DNA of 64,000 bases from an uncultured Agrobacterium sp. (GTDB lineage Bacteria > Pseudomonadota > Alphaproteobacteria > Rhizobiales > Rhizobiaceae): assembly GCA_913777615.1 (NCBI GenBank), contig CAJYTK010000013.1:405727-469726 (forward strand), read 5' to 3'. The notes under the pieces were generated by a model. The model had not been told where the DNA came from, did no database searches, and was given only the letters and a program-made list of their open reading frames with translations. Shown here one piece after another: positions 1-8,787 of this stretch (within the stretch, counting starts at the first letter, position 1; each line of letters opens with the position of its first letter). Position numbers and translations under genes: made by a program.

Positions 1-209
1 CCATCTCTAATCAGGGTACACAGGAATTGGAATTGCTGATGCAACTCCTCCCGCGTCAGAGCGGTAAAGGAGAGAATGTCGGCGATGATGACCTGCAGCT
101 CACGATCAAACATTGTGACAAGATCGTCTTCACCTTGACTAACTGCCTGCCTCAACTGAAGATTTTTGATTGCGAAAGCCTGGAAAAACTCCTTAAGCTG
201 TACGTCCAT
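1..209 (-). CDS. PAS-family protein paralogue, N-terminal part only (gene runs off the left edge)
   Basis: Reading leftward from an ATG at 209, the frame stays open to base 1 and gives about 69 residues starting MDVQLKEFFQAF. A GGGGA element lies about 10 nt before the start. The sequence is helical and resembles the N-terminus of the next gene (384-1076): both share an F-rich start, an AV element, a D-x-EL element and a Q-F-x-F element at matching spacing. I infer that the missing part also carries a PAS-like domain. The gene lies downstream of its paralogue on the same strand with a 174-bp gap, so this looks like a tandem duplication. Function is unknown. Confidence 0.6.
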   Translation of the reverse strand, partial: MDVQLKEFFQAFAIKNLQLRQAVSQGEDDLVTMFDRELQVIIADILSFTALTREELHQQFQFLCTLIRD

Positions 210-383
210 CAAGTTTTTTCCCCGCAGCCCGAAGACCCGTCAAACTGCATTCCTTATTGACGATAGTTTTTTCGAGCACAGAACTACTGCACCGATCACG
301 ACAGTCAATATATCATTTCTAATAGCCTACTGATTGGGGAGTATCTTCAAATAGAAGCCGCCCATTTCACTTGCGTCGACAGA

Positions 384-1076
384 TCAAGCAACATCCCTAC
401 TGCGGCGATCTTCCAATTCTTTGACCACAACGATGGCCCCCACAAGCTTGTAAGACGGCGAATAGCAAGGAGACATCTCGAAAGACTTGACCACGGTGTG
501 ACCAAGTTCGTCTTCCGCATAGGTATATTTCTCGGCCTCACCTTTGAAACAGGCGTCCAGTTTGTGACGGAAGATCTGCTGAAAACGGTGGATACCGACG
601 AGCTCTGCAATGTGCTTGCCGATGATATCGCTGCGATCTGACTGTAGCGAGGCGGCATTGGCCGAGTTGGTGTAGTTGATCCGGTAACCCGGCGACACAA
701 CAACGACGCGATCGTCCAAATCATCCAACCGGTCTTCATCCAGAATGACGTAGGGGCTCCAGGGCGCATCCTCTTCAGTGCCGGTGCCCCCGTCGCGCGG
801 CAGGCCAGCGCCGATATAGCGATCCACCAGTCGTCTTAAAACCTCCGAATTGCGCTGAACGCAGCCGATGTCTTCGGCTTCTTCATTGAGAAGGTCGATC
901 GCGAAGCGGAACTGTTCGAGAATTTCAGACGAAGAAGCGTTCTTGCGTCCGATAATGCTATCGAGCAGCTTTTCGAGCTCCTTGTCGAGCGCGGCAACTT
1001 TCGGCGCATCATTGCGGATGACTGCGCTTTTCAGTTCATTGTAACGCTGCCAGAACGATTCTATCAATCTTTTCAA
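384..1076 (-). CDS. PAS-domain protein of unknown function
   Basis: A 230-residue soluble protein. Residues 1-90 are helical, and residues about 110-220 have the look of a PAS sensor fold, with a segment VVVVSPGYRINYTNSANAAS followed by I-G-K-H and a C-terminal beta hairpin. No kinase, GGDEF or DNA-binding domain follows, so it probably acts through a partner. The start is a TTG at 1076, chosen because GGGAG stands 7 nt upstream. A long inverted repeat lies about 45-80 bp upstream (1121-1157). The N-terminal helices match the partial gene at 1-209. The ligand and output are not visible. Confidence 0.7.
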   Translation of the reverse strand: MKRLIESFWQRYNELKSAVIRNDAPKVAALDKELEKLLDSIIGRKNASSSEILEQFRFAIDLLNEEAEDIGCVQRNSEVLRRLVDRYIGAGLPRDGGTGTEEDAPWSPYVILDEDRLDDLDDRVVVVSPGYRINYTNSANAASLQSDRSDIIGKHIAELVGIHRFQQIFRHKLDACFKGEAEKYTYAEDELGHTVVKSFEMSPCYSPSYKLVGAIVVVKELEDRRSRDVA

Positions 1077-1120
1077 CTCAACACTCCCGAGACGAAGGCA
1101 CTTCCTGTCCCCAATCTTCT

Positions 1121-1157
1121 CCGGGCTTATCGTGATGAAACTTCATCACGTGCCCGG
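1121..1157. promoter_or_regulatory. Long inverted repeat upstream of the PAS gene
   Basis: CGTGATGAA at 1131-1139 and TTCATCACG at 1142-1150 are perfect inverted arms separated by AC. They are flanked by CCGGGC (1121-1126) and GCCCGG (1152-1157), so the whole stretch can form one extended hairpin. It is not followed by a T-run, so it is more likely an operator or an mRNA leader structure than an intrinsic terminator. The rest of 1158-1373 is AT-rich and I see no gene in it. Confidence 0.5.
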
Positions 1158-1373
1158 AAAACAGGGCGTTTGTGGGTACAAGATCGTCACGCCAATATAT
1201 TCATAATTATCACAATCCGAGCTGTTTCTACAAATGCCAGAAATAGTAAGGAAGAATAAGCATATCACTTCGAGCAGCAGCTAATGCCTCACTATTTTGT
1301 GCCTACCACGTTACCCCATTTTTATTGAAGAAGTAGTTTACTGCAAATAGCAACGACGTGCGATCGGCTGCAC

Positions 1374-2303
1374 TTAAACATGGTCCTTGATGTGCCAACG
1401 GTCATGGTACCACAACCACTGACCCGGATATTCACGAACCCAGCTTTCAACTTTGTCATTCAGCAATTGTGCCGTCTTTTGAATGTCGACGCTGCCCTTA
1501 TCATTCAATGGTATCTCGACTTTCGGCTCGATCTCGAGACGATACCGATTGTCCGGAAGGCGGATGCAACGCGCAGGATAGACATCGCAGCCGAACTGCC
1601 GCACCAGCTTGGCAAGCAGCGGATTGGTCTGCACGTTGTGTCCAAAGAACTGAGTCACAAGGCCTTTGCGGAACTTCTGATCCACCAAGACGCCAACACC
1701 TGCGCCCCTTTCCAGCTGGCGCGCCAGTGCGAAAGACGAGCCCGCATGCGACGGCACGAGCTTGCCCATTCGTTCTTTGCGGAAATTATAAATCTTCTCC
1801 GCCACGTAGGGATTGTTCGGCGGGCGAAAAAGAACGGTCACATCAAGCCCGAAGGCCGATCCGGCGACCGGCAGCAACTCAAAATTTCCGGTATGGGCGG
1901 TGAAGACGATAAAAGGACGCGGATTATCACGCAGCTCAAGGAAGGTATCGATGCCGACGACTTCGATGCGACCGGGTTTTGTTTGCTGCGGATCAAAATC
2001 GAAGAGGCGGTCGAGGAAAACATATTCGGCGGCAAGACGCCCCATGTTTCCCCAGCTGTCCAATGCGATCTCCAGGCACTCCGCTTCAGACTTTTCAGGA
2101 TAGGCGCGAGCCAGATTGAAGAGCATCAACTTGTGACGCGGCGTCTTCGGGCCGATCTTGCGTGCAAGTCTATCCGCAAAGCGGATGGCCGGATCTGCAG
2201 GCAGCAGTTTCAGCAAGCTCAGAAAACCGAACGCAATCGTCGCGTTGAACCACTGGCGGAAATTTTCAAGCGCGAGAACAATGCGCGTCACAAGAAGCTT
2301 CAC
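1374..2303 (-). CDS. lpxXL: Very-long-chain lipid A acyltransferase LpxXL (LpxL/HtrB family)
   Basis: A 309-residue membrane-associated acyltransferase of the lysophospholipid/lauroyl transferase family. In rhizobia, the enzyme at this place in the acpXL cluster transfers the 27-hydroxyoctacosanoyl (C28) chain from AcpXL to lipid A at the inner membrane. The family's H-x4-D/E catalytic motif is visible as HTGNFE (H137, E142), and there is a hydrophobic N-terminal region. The start is a GTG only 3 nt after the stop of the upstream alcohol dehydrogenase, which indicates translational coupling. It is the last gene of the cluster. A 308-residue ORF on the opposite strand is a shadow of this gene. 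Confidence 0.92.
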   Translation of the reverse strand: MKLLVTRIVLALENFRQWFNATIAFGFLSLLKLLPADPAIRFADRLARKIGPKTPRHKLMLFNLARAYPEKSEAECLEIALDSWGNMGRLAAEYVFLDRLFDFDPQQTKPGRIEVVGIDTFLELRDNPRPFIVFTAHTGNFELLPVAGSAFGLDVTVLFRPPNNPYVAEKIYNFRKERMGKLVPSHAGSSFALARQLERGAGVGVLVDQKFRKGLVTQFFGHNVQTNPLLAKLVRQFGCDVYPARCIRLPDNRYRLEIEPKVEIPLNDKGSVDIQKTAQLLNDKVESWVREYPGQWLWYHDRWHIKDHV

Positions 2304-2306
2304 TGA

Positions 2307-3335
2307 TCAATCCATCCGCAGAACGATCTTACCGAAAACCTGACGGGTCTCCATACGCTCCAGAGCTTTGTCGATATCGTCAAAGGTAACTTCTGTATCG
2401 ATGACCGGATGGACAAGGCCACGCGCCATTTTCTGCATGGCGTCGGCCATGTTCTGCATACGGCAACCGAAAGAGCCGAGCAGCTTCAACTGCTGCTGGA
2501 ACAGCATCATCAGATTGATTTCGGTGGAAACGCCCGAGGTCGAGCCACAGGTCACGAGACGGCCGCCGCGCTTCAACGAGAACATCGACCCTGCCCAGGT
2601 ATCCTTGCCGACATGCTCGAAGACGACATCGACACCCTTCTTCTTGGTCAGTTTGCGGACGACACCCTCGAAGCGATCAACGCGGTAGTTGATGACGTGA
2701 TCTGCACCGAGTGCCTTGGCACGCTCGATCTTGTCATCCGAACCGACCGTGGTGATGACGGTACAACCCATCTTTTTCGCCAGCTGAATGGCGGCAGTGC
2801 CGATACCGGAACCTCCCGCATGAACAAGGATCGTCTCGCCGGGCTGAAGCTTGGCGTTGTCGAACAACATGTGCTCCACCGTGCCGAAAGTCACGGGAGC
2901 AAGTGCTGCCGCAACAGCATCGACGCCGGGTGGTGCAAGCACCAGCTGGCGCGCCGGAATGTTGATTTTCTCCTGTGCAAAGCCATCAAGGTGAAAACCA
3001 TGAACGCCGCCGACATTTTCGCAAAGATTGTCACGGCCGGCGACGCAGTGATGGCAGCGACCACAGATGCGTGCGCCGTAGATGGACACGAGCTGCCCAG
3101 GAAGAACATTGGATACACCCGGGCCGATTGCTTCCACCACGCCGGAAGCTTCTGCTCCGATGGTCAGCGGCATCTTACGCTTCGCAAAGGCCATGCCGCG
3201 CCAGCCCCAAACATCGATATGGTTCAGCGCAACCGCCTTGACGCGAAGCGTGACTTCCCCCGGTGCCGGCGCTTCTGGCTCTGGCAGATCCACCTTCTCA
3301 AGCTTACGGTCGTCGACGAGTTGAAGAGCGCGCAT
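2307..3335 (-). CDS. adh2XL: Zinc-type alcohol dehydrogenase of the VLCFA cluster (Adh2XL)
   Basis: A 342-residue medium-chain dehydrogenase/reductase. The GroES-like domain contains the structural zinc knuckle CGRCHHCVAGRDNLC. The Rossmann part has the nucleotide-binding stretch HAGGSGIGTAAIQLAK. The usual catalytic zinc cysteine near residue 38 is replaced by the ALNHID sequence, so it resembles quinone-oxidoreductase-like MDR members more than classical ADH. In the known rhizobial acpXL clusters, a gene of this type lies between fabF1XL and lpxXL. Its exact step in synthesis of the 27-hydroxy fatty acid is not settled. Spacing to lpxXL is 3 nt. Confidence 0.88.
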   Translation of the reverse strand: MRALQLVDDRKLEKVDLPEPEAPAPGEVTLRVKAVALNHIDVWGWRGMAFAKRKMPLTIGAEASGVVEAIGPGVSNVLPGQLVSIYGARICGRCHHCVAGRDNLCENVGGVHGFHLDGFAQEKINIPARQLVLAPPGVDAVAAALAPVTFGTVEHMLFDNAKLQPGETILVHAGGSGIGTAAIQLAKKMGCTVITTVGSDDKIERAKALGADHVINYRVDRFEGVVRKLTKKKGVDVVFEHVGKDTWAGSMFSLKRGGRLVTCGSTSGVSTEINLMMLFQQQLKLLGSFGCRMQNMADAMQKMARGLVHPVIDTEVTFDDIDKALERMETRQVFGKIVLRMD

Positions 3336-3476
3336 TATAAAAGTCCTCCGCCCGAGGGCGTTACATCGTTTGTCGATTGAGAGTGCCGTGCCTTACCGGA
3401 TGAACACGCACAGGCCACTCCCATCCATTTCGCACAGACATTGTCCAAAGTCGGACACATACAGAGGGGGAACCGA

Positions 3477-4763
3477 TTAGGCCGGTTCCCGCGTCATGAC
3501 AAGGCTTGCATTCTGGCCACCGAAGCCGAACGAGTTAGACAGAACGGCACCCACCTGAGCATCACGCTTCACATTCGGCACCACATCCAGCGCGATCGTC
3601 GGATCGGGATTGGTGTAGTTGATCGTCGGCGGAAGTGTGCCAGTCAGCATGGTCTGCAACGAGAACACAGCTTCAACTGCACCTGCTGCCGTCAGGGTGT
3701 GGCCGATCATAGACTTGTTGGAGGAGACGGGGATCGACTTCAAACCCTCACCGAAGACCGCGAGCATGGAGCCATACTCCATCTTGTCGTTTTCCGGCGT
3801 CGAGGTGCCATGCGCATTGACATAGCCGATATCGGCTTCAGATACACCTGCATCGGCAAGTGCGGCATGGATCGTGGCAATTGCCGGGCCGCCATCCGGC
3901 GAGGAGCGTGTGCGGTGAAAGCTATCGGCTTTCTCCCCTGCACCCTTAATGATCCCCAGGACCTTCGCACCGCGGGCAACAGCTGCTTCCAGCGATTCCA
4001 AAACCAGTGTCGCAGCACCTTCGGCTATGACGAATCCATCGCGGTCCTTGCTGAAAGGCTTCGATGCCTTTTCCGGCGGATCGTTCTGCGTGGACAGTGC
4101 GGAGAGGAGCGAGAAGCGGATCAAGGCCTCTGCACTGACTGAACCGTCGGTGGCGACCGTCAGCGCACGGTCCGTGCGGCCCTGGCGAATGGCTTCCACA
4201 CCAAGCTGAATGGCTGTTGCGCCGGAAGCGCAAGCCGTCGAAAGCGTTACCGGAAGGCCACGTGTGCCGAACCGATCGGAAAGACGTTCCGAGATCGCAC
4301 CGAAGAGAGCAGCCTCCTGGAAGGCCGGATCGGGACGCTGGCGCAATGCCGCCATGAACCGGTCATAGGCATCGCCTGGCTTTGCCGCTGGTGGCGAACG
4401 GTCGGCAAGCTCGAAACGGGCGCTCCATTCCGGCTCGATGGGCGGAGCCGCCAGAAATAGTGGGCCGTTGAAATCGCCGGATAGACCTGCCTGCGCCAGC
4501 GCTTCGATTGTGGTTTCACGGGCGAAAGCGAAAGAGCGCTCGACGGAATTCGGCACAGGAATATCGATGAAATCCACCGTGCCGCAAATCTTGGTCGACA
4601 GATTATCGGTGGGAAAACGTGTGATCTTGTGGATCCCGGATTTGCCTGAGGTCAAAGCCGCCCAGTTATCGGTCAGTCCCTGCCCGAGGGAGGTGATTAT
4701 ACCCATGCCGGTGACGGCGACGATAGGACGGCCAAGATGATCCCGGAAATTGCTGGATGCCAT
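3477..4763 (-). CDS. fabF1XL: Beta-ketoacyl-ACP synthase FabF1XL (catalytic)
   Basis: A 428-residue KAS II-type condensing enzyme. The catalytic cysteine is C178 in STACASG, the histidines are H318 (NAHGTS) and H355 (GH in SNKSMIGH), and the lysine is K350, so the active site is complete. In the rhizobial AcpXL system it would extend acyl-AcpXL to C26-C28 with malonyl units. It lies 12 nt downstream of fabF2XL in the same operon, and the two very likely form a heterodimer (inference, see FabF2XL). The start ATG at 4763 gives the usual N-terminal ketosynthase strand IVAVTGMGIITSLG. Confidence 0.93.
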   Translation of the reverse strand: MASSNFRDHLGRPIVAVTGMGIITSLGQGLTDNWAALTSGKSGIHKITRFPTDNLSTKICGTVDFIDIPVPNSVERSFAFARETTIEALAQAGLSGDFNGPLFLAAPPIEPEWSARFELADRSPPAAKPGDAYDRFMAALRQRPDPAFQEAALFGAISERLSDRFGTRGLPVTLSTACASGATAIQLGVEAIRQGRTDRALTVATDGSVSAEALIRFSLLSALSTQNDPPEKASKPFSKDRDGFVIAEGAATLVLESLEAAVARGAKVLGIIKGAGEKADSFHRTRSSPDGGPAIATIHAALADAGVSEADIGYVNAHGTSTPENDKMEYGSMLAVFGEGLKSIPVSSNKSMIGHTLTAAGAVEAVFSLQTMLTGTLPPTINYTNPDPTIALDVVPNVKRDAQVGAVLSNSFGFGGQNASLVMTREPA

Positions 4764-4775
4764 GGTCTGAACTCC

Positions 4776-5972
4776 TCAAGCGTCTCTAGAAAGAACGGCG
4801 ACGCCTTCGCCGCGCACGTGACCGATGGTGGTGACGACCGCTTCTGTTACGGCAGATGCCATAGGCTTTTCCGCAACAGCGTCGAATGGCGGCACTTTTG
4901 CGCCGCTCTGGAGAGCGAGCGCAGCGAGCGCCAGGCCAAGGGGGAACTGCGCTTCAAGACCGTGGCCGGTGACGCCGCCGAATCCACGGATAGCAGCATG
5001 CGGCAAAGCCTTTTCAAGGATGTTCTTTTCGCGGGCGGTCAATCCGTCAAGTCCACTCGCACCGGAGAAAACGATGGTTTGCGCGGCATCCTTCGCAGGG
5101 GCAAGCAGACGCTCTAAACGCTTCTCAAGCTTTCCATCGTCGCGGCTGCCACGATCGCCCTCGATCGCGTCGATGCGCGCGTAGATGTGCGCACCACGAG
5201 CCTCGGCGCGCTTGCGCGATTCCAGAACGAGAAACGCGCCGACCGACCCGGTGATCATGCCACCACCCTCCCCGTCCGCGCGTGACCAAAGAGGTTGCCA
5301 GTCGCCTTGAGCGTGCGCGCCGACCGCTTCGAACAGAAGTGTCATATCCGGACGTTCGGCCGCGAATGCACCGCCAACAAGCGCATGGCTCGATTCGCCG
5401 GAACGGATGCGATAGAAGGCGGTCTCGACAGCCGAAATACCAGCGGCCTCCTCACCCATGAAGGTCCGCGACGAACCGGTGACCTTGTGAACGATGGAGA
5501 TGTTGCCAGCCATCAGGTTGGAAAGTTGGGCGAGAAACAGCGTCGGACGAAGCTCGGTCGTCAGCTTCTCGTTGAGCATGACTTCGCGGTCGTTGCGCTT
5601 CAAGCCTTCGTCGACGATCAGCGTATCGACATTGATGTCTCGCTCCCCACCCCCGGCTGCGACGATCATGTCCATCGTGCCACAAGCTTCTGCGTCTTCT
5701 TTCAGACCGGCATCGTCGAGCGCAAGACCGGCGGCGAACACACCAAGGCGCTGCCAGTTTTCCATCTGGCGCTGATCCTTGCGACCGATTTGCGCCGACC
5801 AGTCGATCTCCGGCAGAGGATGGATCGGATAAGGCGCGAACTTCTCCGTCTCGACAATCGGCTCCGGCGTCGTCGTACTGGAAAGAAGAGCGATATGGGC
5901 ATCTTTGCCAACACCATGACAGGTCACGATACCGACCCCGGTAATCACCACATCATTGTCAGACTTCATCAT
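4776..5972 (-). CDS. fabF2XL: Ketosynthase-like protein FabF2XL, lacking the catalytic cysteine
   Basis: A 398-residue protein with the thiolase/ketosynthase fold (VVITGVGIVTCHG at the N-terminus). The longer frame to 6080 is rejected: GAAGGA stands before the ATG at 5972 and the extra residues are not ketosynthase-like. When aligned to FabF1XL at the nucleophile, ACASG becomes EEAAG, so E175 replaces the cysteine. The first histidine motif NAHGTS becomes SGASGL, and the K-x4-H lysine becomes glycine. Only the final GH is kept. This resembles chain-length-factor (KS-beta) subunits. It sits between fabZXL and fabF1XL in the operon. I infer a non-condensing partner that sets chain length. Confidence 0.9.
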   Translation of the reverse strand: MMKSDNDVVITGVGIVTCHGVGKDAHIALLSSTTTPEPIVETEKFAPYPIHPLPEIDWSAQIGRKDQRQMENWQRLGVFAAGLALDDAGLKEDAEACGTMDMIVAAGGGERDINVDTLIVDEGLKRNDREVMLNEKLTTELRPTLFLAQLSNLMAGNISIVHKVTGSSRTFMGEEAAGISAVETAFYRIRSGESSHALVGGAFAAERPDMTLLFEAVGAHAQGDWQPLWSRADGEGGGMITGSVGAFLVLESRKRAEARGAHIYARIDAIEGDRGSRDDGKLEKRLERLLAPAKDAAQTIVFSGASGLDGLTAREKNILEKALPHAAIRGFGGVTGHGLEAQFPLGLALAALALQSGAKVPPFDAVAEKPMASAVTEAVVTTIGHVRGEGVAVLSRDA

Positions 5973-6153
5973 CCGTGATCCTTCGTCGCTTTTCCGGAAC
6001 ACTTCGCCGGGCCAGCTCTTAAAAACGGCTAAGACGCCGCACGTGCCATGCGGAATAATGCGCGCGGTGCGGCTTTGCAATGGCGAAGGCTACCGGACCT
6101 TACGCATTGCGTGATTTTTCAGCATTTTGGAGGCGCATATAGCGCTTTTTCAA

Positions 6154-6633
6154 TCAGGGAGAAGTATCGGCCGCGATGGCCGCCATCAGGCCCACTTCCT
6201 CTGCGCGCTTCTTGACGATCGGCGCGAGTGGAATTTCTGAAAATGGCATGGTGCGAAGCTTCAACTGCGCATCACAGACCTTCTTGCCGGCTGACGTTAT
6301 CTTGGCCTTGGTCACCGCGAAACCCGATCCGTCGTGCTCAAGATAGGCCTCGATATCCAGTTCGGCATTAGGCTCGACGAATGTGCGCATCTTGGCGCTG
6401 TCGACGGACATCAGGAACGGCATGGCGGCAAAGTCCGTCATGGCAAGGACCAGCATGCCGGAGGTCTGAGCCATCGTTTCGATCAAGAGCACACCTGGAA
6501 CGAGCGGCATGCCTGGAAAGTGCCCTTCGAAGACCGGGCTTTTATCGGGCACGATGGATCGAGCCTTCAAGATGCGGGCGGATCTGTCGATAGACTCGAT
6601 TCGGTCCACCATCTGAAAATATTCGAGAAGCAT
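6154..6633 (-). CDS. fabZXL: 3-hydroxyacyl-ACP dehydratase FabZXL
   Basis: A 159-residue hot-dog-fold dehydratase. The signature GHFPGMPLVPGVLLIETMAQ carries catalytic H38 and E52. The start at 6633 (MLLEYFQMVDRIES) is chosen because it gives the normal FabZ N-terminus, whereas the longer frame adds a basic, non-conserved stretch. Its place directly after acpXL marks it as the dedicated dehydratase for very-long-chain acyl synthesis on AcpXL rather than the housekeeping FabZ, which is normally found with lpxD and lpxA. Confidence 0.9.
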   Translation of the reverse strand: MLLEYFQMVDRIESIDRSARILKARSIVPDKSPVFEGHFPGMPLVPGVLLIETMAQTSGMLVLAMTDFAAMPFLMSVDSAKMRTFVEPNAELDIEAYLEHDGSGFAVTKAKITSAGKKVCDAQLKLRTMPFSEIPLAPIVKKRAEEVGLMAAIAADTSP

Positions 6634-6710
6634 GTCTTGTCCGTGGAATAGAGAGCAGAGCCATGAACTGCCGTTACGCCGCCCTCCGGGCTTGGAATGC
6701 AATCAGCCGC

Positions 6711-6769
6711 GATCGGATCTGATCGGATCTGCAGCCCCAGAAATGGCATAGCGCCGCAAATGCGGCGCT
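6711..6769 (-). promoter_or_regulatory. acpXL-fabZXL intercistronic repeat and hairpin
   Basis: The 198-bp gap between acpXL and fabZXL contains GATCGGATCT twice in tandem (6711-6730) and a perfect 8-bp stem, AGCGCCGC/GCGGCGCT, with an AAAT loop (6750-6769). On the minus strand no T-run follows, so it is unlikely to be a full terminator. A partial terminator or an mRNA-stabilising hairpin that raises AcpXL over the downstream enzymes is my inference. Confidence 0.35.
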
Positions 6770-6831
6770 CTAGTTCAGGCTTGCGAGTGGAGTGACGCAG
6801 AGGATGCCCGCACAACGGGCACCGGCATCAA

Positions 6832-7110
6832 TCAGCCCTTTGCGGCTTTCAACTCATCGATCTTGGCGCAGAGGTTCTTCAGAACGAAGTATTCTTCGGT
6901 CGAAACCTTGCCCTCGTTAACTTCCTGCGTCCACTGCTCGAGCGGAATCTTGATGCCGAATTCCTTGTCGATAGCGAAAACGATATCGAGGAAGTCCAGG
7001 CTGTCGATGCCGAGATCGTCGATGGTGTGGCTTTCCGGCGTAATGGTTTCGCGATCGATTTCGCTAGTATCAGCGATGATGTCGGCAACCTTATCGAATG
7101 TAGCTGTCAC
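6832..7110 (-). CDS. acpXL: Special acyl carrier protein AcpXL
   Basis: A 92-residue acidic acyl carrier protein. The phosphopantetheine site is S37 in GIDSLDF. It closely matches the AcpXL type that carries the C28 hydroxy fatty acid for lipid A in rhizobia, including the C-terminal [13 protein letters not shown] tail. The start is a GTG at 7110, with AAAGGA about 8 nt upstream. The reading frame extends 41 codons further, but that part is not ACP-like. It is the first gene of the minus-strand acpXL-fabZXL-fabF2XL-fabF1XL-adh2XL-lpxXL operon, and its promoter probably lies in 7111-7242. Confidence 0.95.
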   Translation of the reverse strand: MTATFDKVADIIADTSEIDRETITPESHTIDDLGIDSLDFLDIVFAIDKEFGIKIPLEQWTQEVNEGKVSTEEYFVLKNLCAKIDELKAAKG

Positions 7111-7242
7111 GCCCGTATCCTTTGTGTTCTTACTTATAAAGGTCTCTTCAGAGGCACCACATAGGGAAGTTGCATCAAAAAGCCAATGGTTTCGTGATAC
7201 AGCGCGATATTTTGGATGATATGTGTTGCGCACTCCCTACAG

Positions 7243-8592
7243 TCAAACCGCCAGAGAGTGGCGCCCTCGCCCATTCGAGAGGTAGGTATCAAACGTCGCG
7301 GCAATGCTGCGCGCAAACGGCTTGCCGGTTTCCGTCAAGGCGAAATGATCGGCCTCCAGATGGACGAGCCCATCGCGATCGCCCGAAGCAAACAGCTTGG
7401 CTTCCTCGATGGCCGGCAAAGCCAGCTCTCCATAAAGCGCAGTCAAAGCGGAAAGATCGAGTGCAAAGTCGCACATGATCCTTTCTATAACGAACGCGCG
7501 GACCCTGTCTTCTGCCGAAAGCGCGATGCCGCGCACGACACATAGGCCTTCGGCATCGGCCATTCGCTCATACTCCCCTGTCGCCACCATGTTCTGCACG
7601 TAGCCTTGTGGCAGCTTGCCGATGGCCGATGCACCAAGCCCGATCAGCGCATCCGCACTGTCATCTGTATAACCCTGGAAGTTGCGCCGAAGTTCTCCCT
7701 CCTTCACCGCCAGCGCCAGAGTGTCTCCGGGCCTGGCGAAATGATCGATTCCGATTGCCTCGTAACCTGCCTCTACCAGCATTTCGGCTGCGGTCTTCAT
7801 CTGCCAGTATCGAGCGAGCACATCCGGCAGCGCCTGCTGCGGAATCATCGTCTGATGCTTCTTCATCCATGGCACATGCGCATAGCCGAACAGCGCAACG
7901 CGGTCGGGGCTGAGAGACACGATCTTCTCGATAGTGGCGCGCAGAGTGTCGAGTGTTTGGTGCGGAAGGCCGTAGAGTACGTCGCAGTTGACCGAGTGAG
8001 CACCCCTCGCCCGTACCGCATCGACTACGGATTGCGTTTGCTCGAAGCTCTGCATTCGGTTGATGGTGGTCTGTACCTTCAGATCGAAATCCTGCACGCC
8101 AATGCTCGCCCGGGTCATACCGATCTCGGCAAGCGCATCATAGCGTCCCTCATCGACATCGTTGGGGTCGATCTCCACACTGATTTCAGCATCGTGGGCA
8201 AATGAGAACACCGAACGAAGATGCCCCATTAGCTCGACCAGGTCTTCGGGCTTTACCATCGTCGGGGAGCCGCCACCGAAATGCACTGCGGTGACCTGAA
8301 CACTTGGTGCTACCAGACCAGCCACAGCTTCGATTTCGCTGTGAAGCGCTTTGAGATAAGAGGCGATAGGCTCGTAGCGGAGCGTATGCTTCGTGTGACA
8401 GGCGCAGAACCAGCAAAGCCGGTCGCAATAAGGTATATGAATGTAGAGAGACAGCCGGTTTTGCGAATCAAGCGCCTGAAGCCAGGCCGCATATTCCCCC
8501 GTTCCGATGCCTTCATGAAAGTGCGGTGCTGTCGGGTAGCTCGTGTAGCGGGGTACGGCCGAGGAATATTTCTTCAATAGATGCTCGGCCAT
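7243..8592 (-). CDS. hemN: Oxygen-independent coproporphyrinogen III dehydrogenase HemN
   Basis: A 449-residue radical-SAM enzyme that converts coproporphyrinogen III to protoporphyrinogen IX under low oxygen. The iron-sulfur ligands are C56, C60 and C63 in YCDRLCWFC, with the family's extra C65 following. The start at 8592 (MAEHLLKKYS) is chosen over the longer frame because the RYTSYPTAP motif then lies at the usual distance from the N-terminus. A near-perfect FNR box lies 68-81 bp upstream, and the divergent neighbour is fnrN, so anaerobic induction is expected. Confidence 0.95.
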   Translation of the reverse strand: MAEHLLKKYSSAVPRYTSYPTAPHFHEGIGTGEYAAWLQALDSQNRLSLYIHIPYCDRLCWFCACHTKHTLRYEPIASYLKALHSEIEAVAGLVAPSVQVTAVHFGGGSPTMVKPEDLVELMGHLRSVFSFAHDAEISVEIDPNDVDEGRYDALAEIGMTRASIGVQDFDLKVQTTINRMQSFEQTQSVVDAVRARGAHSVNCDVLYGLPHQTLDTLRATIEKIVSLSPDRVALFGYAHVPWMKKHQTMIPQQALPDVLARYWQMKTAAEMLVEAGYEAIGIDHFARPGDTLALAVKEGELRRNFQGYTDDSADALIGLGASAIGKLPQGYVQNMVATGEYERMADAEGLCVVRGIALSAEDRVRAFVIERIMCDFALDLSALTALYGELALPAIEEAKLFASGDRDGLVHLEADHFALTETGKPFARSIAATFDTYLSNGRGRHSLAV

Positions 8593-8659
8593 CGCGCGCC
8601 CTTTTTTAGCATGTATCAATTCTGCGACTAAGAGATACATGCTGCGACAGTTTGCAACT

Positions 8660-8673
8660 TTGACTTCGATCAA
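8660..8673. promoter_or_regulatory. FNR/FixK box (anaerobox) between hemN and fnrN
   Basis: TTGACTTCGATCAA has the form TTGAY-N4-ATCAA, with one mismatch to the consensus TTGAT-N4-ATCAA. It lies 68 bp before the hemN start and 115 bp before the fnrN start. The adjacent FnrN has the E-x2-SR recognition helix that reads this site, so control of hemN and autoregulation of fnrN are both likely. Confidence 0.8.
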
Positions 8674-8787
8674 ATTAGCTAATAAACATTCTGCTCAGAA
8701 GCGGTGTGGGGACACGCGCTTCAGGGGATCGATGTGACGGGCTTCGGGATGACCTGACGACAGACCCGTTCGACTTGGACGTGATAA

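Noticed and set aside
1380-2306. A 308-residue plus-strand ORF
   Set aside because: It lies exactly opposite lpxXL, which has the H-x4-E motif and fits the operon. The plus-strand translation has no domain and is a codon-bias shadow.
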